NCBI RefSeq assembly: GCF_900114415.1
Contig: NZ_FOSZ01000001.1
Span: 620,001 to 684,000, forward strand
DNA: 64,000 nt
Direction of reading: 5' to 3'
Origin: Shimia haliotis
Lineage (GTDB): Bacteria > Pseudomonadota > Alphaproteobacteria > Rhodobacterales > Rhodobacteraceae
The notes under the pieces are model-generated. The model did no database searches and had not been told where the DNA came from. It was given only the letters and a program-made list of their open reading frames with translations. This document shows, piece by piece, positions 60,488 through 64,000 of the stretch. Position 1 is the stretch's first letter. The number at the start of each line of letters is the position of its first letter. Both the position numbers and the translations under genes were made by a program.

Positions 60488-61369
60488 ATGACCTTAAATG
60501 CCTGTGCCCAAGTTGCCCCGAACCGATCCCGTACTCCCTTTGCAGGTTGGCTTAGCGGCCTGTTGCTCGCTGCGTTTGTCTTGCTGCTGGCGGGCGTTAA
60601 CGGCGCGCGCGCTGCGGATCGGGACAAGGTGACGGCGTTTTTGCAAGTCACGGGATTTGATGTTGCGATTGATTCCATTGCGCTGTCGGCCAGTTCCGCC
60701 CCCCTGATGCTGGGACTTGAGGAAGACGCCTTTGGCCTTGAATGGACGTTGCTATCGAAAAAGGTTTTCGACACCGATCTGATGCAAACGCGGGCCACCG
60801 ATATTCTGGAGGCCACGCTGAGCGATGAGGTTCTTGCACATGGGGCCGCGTTTTACGCCTCGGATCTGGGGCAGCGGCTGGTTGAGGTGGAAAATGCCTC
60901 TCACATGGCGGATGACGATGAAAAGGTCGCCGAAGGGGAGCGCCTGTTGGCCGAATGGGGGGAGGAAGGTGAAGCGCGTGCTGAGTTGTTTAAGCGTATG
61001 AACCTTGCAATCGATCCCAAAGACATCGGCATGCAGGCGGTGACGGAAATTCAGGTGCGCTTTATTCTGGCCGCGACCTATGCCGGTGTGGTGCAACTGC
61101 GCACGGACGAAGACGGGTTGCGCGCGACGCTGATGGAGAATGCAGAGCAGTTTGCCGAAGAGCGCGAGCTGAATTCCCTGCACAATGCGGCCTATACGTA
61201 TCAGTCGTTCTCTCTAGAGGAGTTGCAGGCGTATACAGAAGCGCTGGAAGATCCGATGATGATGGAGCTATACGAGCTGATGAATGCGGTGCATTTTGAG
61301 GTCATGTCCAACCGGTTTGAGGCGCTGGCGCTGTCGATGGGACAAATCCAGCCGCAACAAGAGTTGTGA
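60488..61369 (+). CDS. DUF2059 family exported protein
   Basis: A 293-residue protein. It has a long N-region and a hydrophobic signal (about 22-43, ending ARA). Residues 85-150 show the DUF2059 pattern TLSDEVLAHGAAFYASDLGQRLVEVENA; an all-helical, acidic mature protein is predicted. The function is unknown. The gene commonly precedes rplU in Rhodobacterales. ATG at 60488 is the only start that retains the signal peptide. Confidence 0.87.
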   Translation: MTLNACAQVAPNRSRTPFAGWLSGLLLAAFVLLLAGVNGARAADRDKVTAFLQVTGFDVAIDSIALSASSAPLMLGLEEDAFGLEWTLLSKKVFDTDLMQTRATDILEATLSDEVLAHGAAFYASDLGQRLVEVENASHMADDDEKVAEGERLLAEWGEEGEARAELFKRMNLAIDPKDIGMQAVTEIQVRFILAATYAGVVQLRTDEDGLRATLMENAEQFAEERELNSLHNAAYTYQSFSLEELQAYTEALEDPMMMELYELMNAVHFEVMSNRFEALALSMGQIQPQQEL

Positions 61370-61405
61370 CGCGCGCAAAGCGTTTAAACAAACGTGCTTT
61401 AGCGC

Positions 61406-61434
61406 TTGACTTGCCCCAAAAACCAACCGATAAG
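61406..61434 (+). promoter_or_regulatory. rplU: Sigma-70-type promoter of rplU-rpmA
   Basis: TTGACT (61406-61411) and GATAAG (61429-61434) are 17 bases apart. The predicted start leaves a leader of about 145 bases that contains GC-rich hairpins such as CCCCGAGAGGGG near 61487, as is common for autogenously controlled ribosomal protein operons. Confidence 0.55.
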
Positions 61435-61584
61435 CGCGCATCCGGCGTGAAGTGTCTACTTTGCGCCGTGTTTTGTTGACATACAGCCCCGAGAGGGGCG
61501 CGCTGTTCGAGGCGGCTTGCCACCAACACCGGATGCCTGAGGGCAAAAGGGGCCACAGAACGCGATAAATCGAAGGAATAGGAC

Positions 61585-62187
61585 ATGTTCGCAGTCCTCA
61601 AGACCGGCGGCAAACAGTATAAAGTACAGGCAGGCGACGTCCTGCGTGTCGAAAAACTGGCTGCAGACGCTGGCGAAAAAATCCAATTCAACGACGTGCT
61701 GATGGTTGGCGGTGACAAAACCGTTGTTGGCGCACCTTTCGTTGAAGGCGCTGCCGTGCAGGCCGACGTGATCGACCAGATCAAAGGCGAAAAGCTGATC
61801 AAATTCGTGAAGCGTCGTCGTAAGCACAGCTCCAAGCGTACCGTGGGCCACCGTCAGAAACTGACACTGGTTCGCATCACCGACATTCTGGCCTCTGGTG
61901 CCGACAAATCCGGCGTCAAAGCCGCGATCGGTTCCGGTTCCGTTGCAGCAGCACCTGCCGCAGCCGCCAAGCCGGCCAAGAAAGCCGCCAAAGCTGAGGC
62001 ACCTGCCGCAGCTGCAGCAGCAGACGACCTGACCGCCATCACTGGCGTTGGTCCGGCCGCCGCCAAGAAACTGGCAGACGCAGGTATCACCTCGTATGCA
62101 CAGCTCGCAGCGGTTGACGTTGACAGCTTTGATGCTGTGAAGGTTAAGCCTGAGTGGGTTGCACAAGCAGCCGATCTGGCGAAGTAA
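61585..62187 (+). CDS. rplU: 50S ribosomal protein L21 with C-terminal extension
   Basis: A 200-residue protein, about twice the usual length of L21. Residues 1-104 are standard L21 (FAVLKTGGKQYKVQAGD, KRRRKHSSKRTVGHRQ). Residues 105-147 form an Ala/Lys/Pro-rich linker, and 148-200 a helix-hairpin-helix-like unit with ITGVGPAAAKKLADAGI and SYAQLAAVDVDSF. Such extensions are seen in other Rhodobacterales. The second domain could touch rRNA or a ribosome-associated factor. Confidence 0.97.
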   Translation: MFAVLKTGGKQYKVQAGDVLRVEKLAADAGEKIQFNDVLMVGGDKTVVGAPFVEGAAVQADVIDQIKGEKLIKFVKRRRKHSSKRTVGHRQKLTLVRITDILASGADKSGVKAAIGSGSVAAAPAAAAKPAKKAAKAEAPAAAAAADDLTAITGVGPAAAKKLADAGITSYAQLAAVDVDSFDAVKVKPEWVAQAADLAK

Positions 62188-62210
62188 GCGAAGTATAGGA
62201 GACTAACGAT

Positions 62211-62480
62211 ATGGCACATAAAAAAGCTGGTGGTAGTTCCCGTAACGGTCGCGACTCCGCAGGTCGCCGTTTGGGCGTGAAAAAATACGGTGGCGAAAGC
62301 GTCATCTCTGGCAACATCATCATGCGTCAGCGTGGCACCAAGATGTGGCCGGGCGAAGGCGTTGGCATGGGCAAAGACCACACCATCTTTGCAACCACCG
62401 ACGGCAACGTAAAATTCCACAAAGGCCTCAAGGGCCGCACCTTTATTTCGGTCCTGCCAGTGGCGGAGGCCGCAGAGTAA
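62211..62480 (+). CDS. rpmA: 50S ribosomal protein L27
   Basis: An 89-residue protein that begins [20 protein letters not shown] and has [15 protein letters not shown]-type residues ([16 protein letters not shown]) as in all L27. It sits next to the peptidyl-transferase centre. It follows rplU by 23 bases and is closed by a strong terminator at 62513. Confidence 0.99.
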   Translation: MAHKKAGGSSRNGRDSAGRRLGVKKYGGESVISGNIIMRQRGTKMWPGEGVGMGKDHTIFATTDGNVKFHKGLKGRTFISVLPVAEAAE

Positions 62481-62512
62481 GCCGAACCCGTAAAGGTTAT
62501 GACACAATCAGG

Positions 62513-62547
62513 GGGCCGGCTGCATAAGCCGGCCCTTTTTGCTTTTT
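62513..62547 (+). terminator. Rho-independent terminator after rpmA
   Basis: GGGCCGGCT (62513-62521) and AGCCGGCCC (62527-62535) form a perfect 9-bp stem with loop GCATA, followed by TTTTTGCTTTTTT. This is the end of the rplU-rpmA transcript; the LysE start is 18 bases further. Confidence 0.93.
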
Positions 62548-62564
62548 TATCCAAAAGGTGCGCT

Positions 62565-63158
62565 ATGGGCGTTGCTGTTGCACAGTTTGCCATATTTGCC
62601 GCGAGCCAGGTGGGAACACCGGGGCCTGCGAACATGGCGTTGTTGGCGACAGGCGCGCGGTTTGGATTTGTTGCGGCCTTGCCGTTTGTGGCGGGCGTGG
62701 CTTTGGGCAAGCAGTTGATCATCTGGCCGATCGGATTTGGCCTGATGGGGTTGGCGGACACCGTGCCGTGGCTGTTTGTGGCGCTCAAGTGGATCAGCGC
62801 GGCCTATATCTGTTGGCTGGCGTGGAAGGTGGCGAACCTTCGCTTGTCGCCAGAAAGTGGCGTGACCGAACAGCCGCCGGGATTTATTGCGGGATTGTGG
62901 GTGCATCCTCTCAACCCCAAGGCGTGGGCGATGATTGTCACGGGATTTACCAGTTTCGTGAGCCCTGACACAGAACCGTTGCAAGCCACGGCGACAATAG
63001 CCATCTGCCTGTTGACCACACAGGCCATATTTCACCCGATCTGGACTTATGGGGGAGACCGGATCGCACAACTCGTCGCGGGAAAACCTGCGGAACGCTA
63101 CCTGATGAGAACCCTTGCGGCGCTGACCGTTGCCTCGGTTCTTGTTGTCCTAATCTGA
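62565..63158 (+). CDS. LysE/RhtB-family amino-acid exporter
   Basis: A 197-residue membrane protein with six hydrophobic helices. The N-terminal family motif TPGPANMALLATGARFG (20-36) and HPLNPKAWAMI near 130-140 are present. It probably exports an amino acid or homoserine lactone. ATG at 62565 was chosen over an in-frame upstream start at 62499 because the latter would include the terminator hairpin. Confidence 0.92.
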   Translation: MGVAVAQFAIFAASQVGTPGPANMALLATGARFGFVAALPFVAGVALGKQLIIWPIGFGLMGLADTVPWLFVALKWISAAYICWLAWKVANLRLSPESGVTEQPPGFIAGLWVHPLNPKAWAMIVTGFTSFVSPDTEPLQATATIAICLLTTQAIFHPIWTYGGDRIAQLVAGKPAERYLMRTLAALTVASVLVVLI

Positions 63159-63171
63159 GGAGGAGACAGGT

Positions 63172-63711
63172 ATGAAATTGGAAGCCATCGTCAACCAGCC
63201 GGTTGTGAACACAGAACGCTTTGTGCTGCGCCCGCTGCGTCGGTCCGATCAGGGCTTGATTGATATGTACGCCGGACTGGAAGAGGTCGCGCGTATGACT
63301 ACATCGATCCCGCATCCCTTGCCACCCGGCGCGACGGATGCCTTCATCCTGCGTGCGCAGGCAGAGGACCGCGTGGAAGATGTCTGGGCAATTGACGGTT
63401 CGCAAGAAGGGCAACCCGAGGTGATGGGGCTAGTCAGCCTGACGCGGGTGGATCAGGGGCAGGCCGAAATCGGATATTGGATCGGTCCGGGCTTCTGGAA
63501 CACCGGGTTGGCGTCCGAAGCGGTACGGGCCTTGATTGCGGCGAACCCTCTGGAAAGCACAACCGTGTTTGCCAGCGTTTTTCAGGACAACCCTGCCTCG
63601 GCGCGGGTGCTGACGAACTGCGGGTTCCAATATCTTGGGGATGCGGAGAGTTTTTCTGTGTCGCGCGATGCCAATGTGCCCACTTGGACCTATTCTTTGA
63701 AACTGGATTGA
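63172..63711 (+). CDS. GNAT-family N-acetyltransferase (RimJ/RimL type)
   Basis: A 179-residue acetyltransferase. TERFVLRPLRRSDQ (14-27) is strand one, IGYWIGPGFWNTGLASEAVRA near 99-119 contains the acetyl-CoA loop, and VFQDNPASARVLTNCGF near 136-152 the C-terminal motif. GAGGAGA lies before the ATG. It belongs to the rplU-rpmA-obgE neighbourhood, so a ribosomal protein or related target is possible. Confidence 0.93.
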   Translation: MKLEAIVNQPVVNTERFVLRPLRRSDQGLIDMYAGLEEVARMTTSIPHPLPPGATDAFILRAQAEDRVEDVWAIDGSQEGQPEVMGLVSLTRVDQGQAEIGYWIGPGFWNTGLASEAVRALIAANPLESTTVFASVFQDNPASARVLTNCGFQYLGDAESFSVSRDANVPTWTYSLKLD

Positions 63712-63717
63712 GCCTGA

Positions 63718-64000
<283 letters not shown>

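Noticed and set aside
61476-61500. Second promoter TTGACA before rplU
   Set aside because: No acceptable -10 hexamer occurs at 16-18 bases downstream.

Overview
The window is chromosomal DNA of a marine alphaproteobacterium of the Rhodobacterales (Roseobacter group). Signs of this are a two-piece tmRNA gene with the tag ANDNRAPAMAVAA, a dmdA-acuI pair for DMSP breakdown, a trgA-trgB-cysK tellurite locus, a Na+-pumping NADH:quinone reductase, ribosomal protein L21 with a long C-terminal extension, and the order rplU-rpmA-(LysE)-(GNAT)-obgE. Coding density is high and most genes sit in tightly packed, often overlapping operons.

Left part (1-16826). The tmRNA gene (minus strand) is followed by a secreted protein of unknown function. 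A GntR/FCD regulator then faces a plus-strand run: DUF2182 membrane protein, DUF1326 protein, DinB-like protein, dmdA, acuI. Two copies of a palindromic operator candidate lie in the divergent promoter region. Next come a HIT protein, a class V aminotransferase, a photolyase whose ribosome binding site lies in a 9-bp hairpin, a cyclopropane-fatty-acyl-phospholipid synthase, trgA, trgB, cysK, an MscS/DUF3772 channel, an AlaX-type editing protein and tRNA-Ser(GGA).

16827-19569 is a small mobile-element remnant: serine recombinase, a small HTH protein and a truncated DUF2924 gene. From 19570 to 26914 lie nqrABCDEF (minus) and, divergently, apbE and nqrM, that is, the complete Na+-NQR plus its flavin and iron maturation factors. 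Then follow a CBS-domain protein, a CoA-transferase and glutaryl-CoA dehydrogenase pair (glutarate/lysine catabolism), an unrecognised protein whose 5' end carries a hairpin with a G-quadruplex motif in its loop, a BrkB-family membrane protein, a cardiolipin synthase and an acyl-CoA ligase. A one-carbon operon (pterin-binding methyltransferase, MetF, virulence-factor-family protein) probably belongs to a split methionine synthase system. Ppx/GppA phosphatase, RlmE, a small uncatalogued ORF and a lipid A-type acyltransferase follow.

41579-52501 is the most distinctive accessory region: a nonulosonic (sialic-acid-like) acid locus. It has a CMP-nonulosonate synthetase, an SDR, a Gfo/Idh oxidoreductase, neuC, neuB and, unusually, two tandem GT30 (Kdo-transferase/WaaA-like) glycosyltransferases translationally coupled to neuC. 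A more AT-rich cassette (glycosyltransferase, two methyltransferases, a frameshifted sulfotransferase) lies in the opposite orientation between neuC and neuB, and an intact sulfotransferase follows neuB. Together these look like a surface-glycan decoration locus.

Right part (52740-64000). A hybrid histidine kinase is probably co-transcribed with a MauG-like di-heme peroxidase. A metal-chelate/B12-type ABC importer operon ends in an EamA transporter. tRNA-Ser(CGA), a DUF2059 protein, rplU, rpmA, a LysE exporter, a GNAT acetyltransferase and the start of obgE complete the window. An 11-bp-period triple repeat (CGTCGGT x3) occurs in two distant intergenic sites (414-446 and 35559-35590). No CRISPR array or rRNA was seen.
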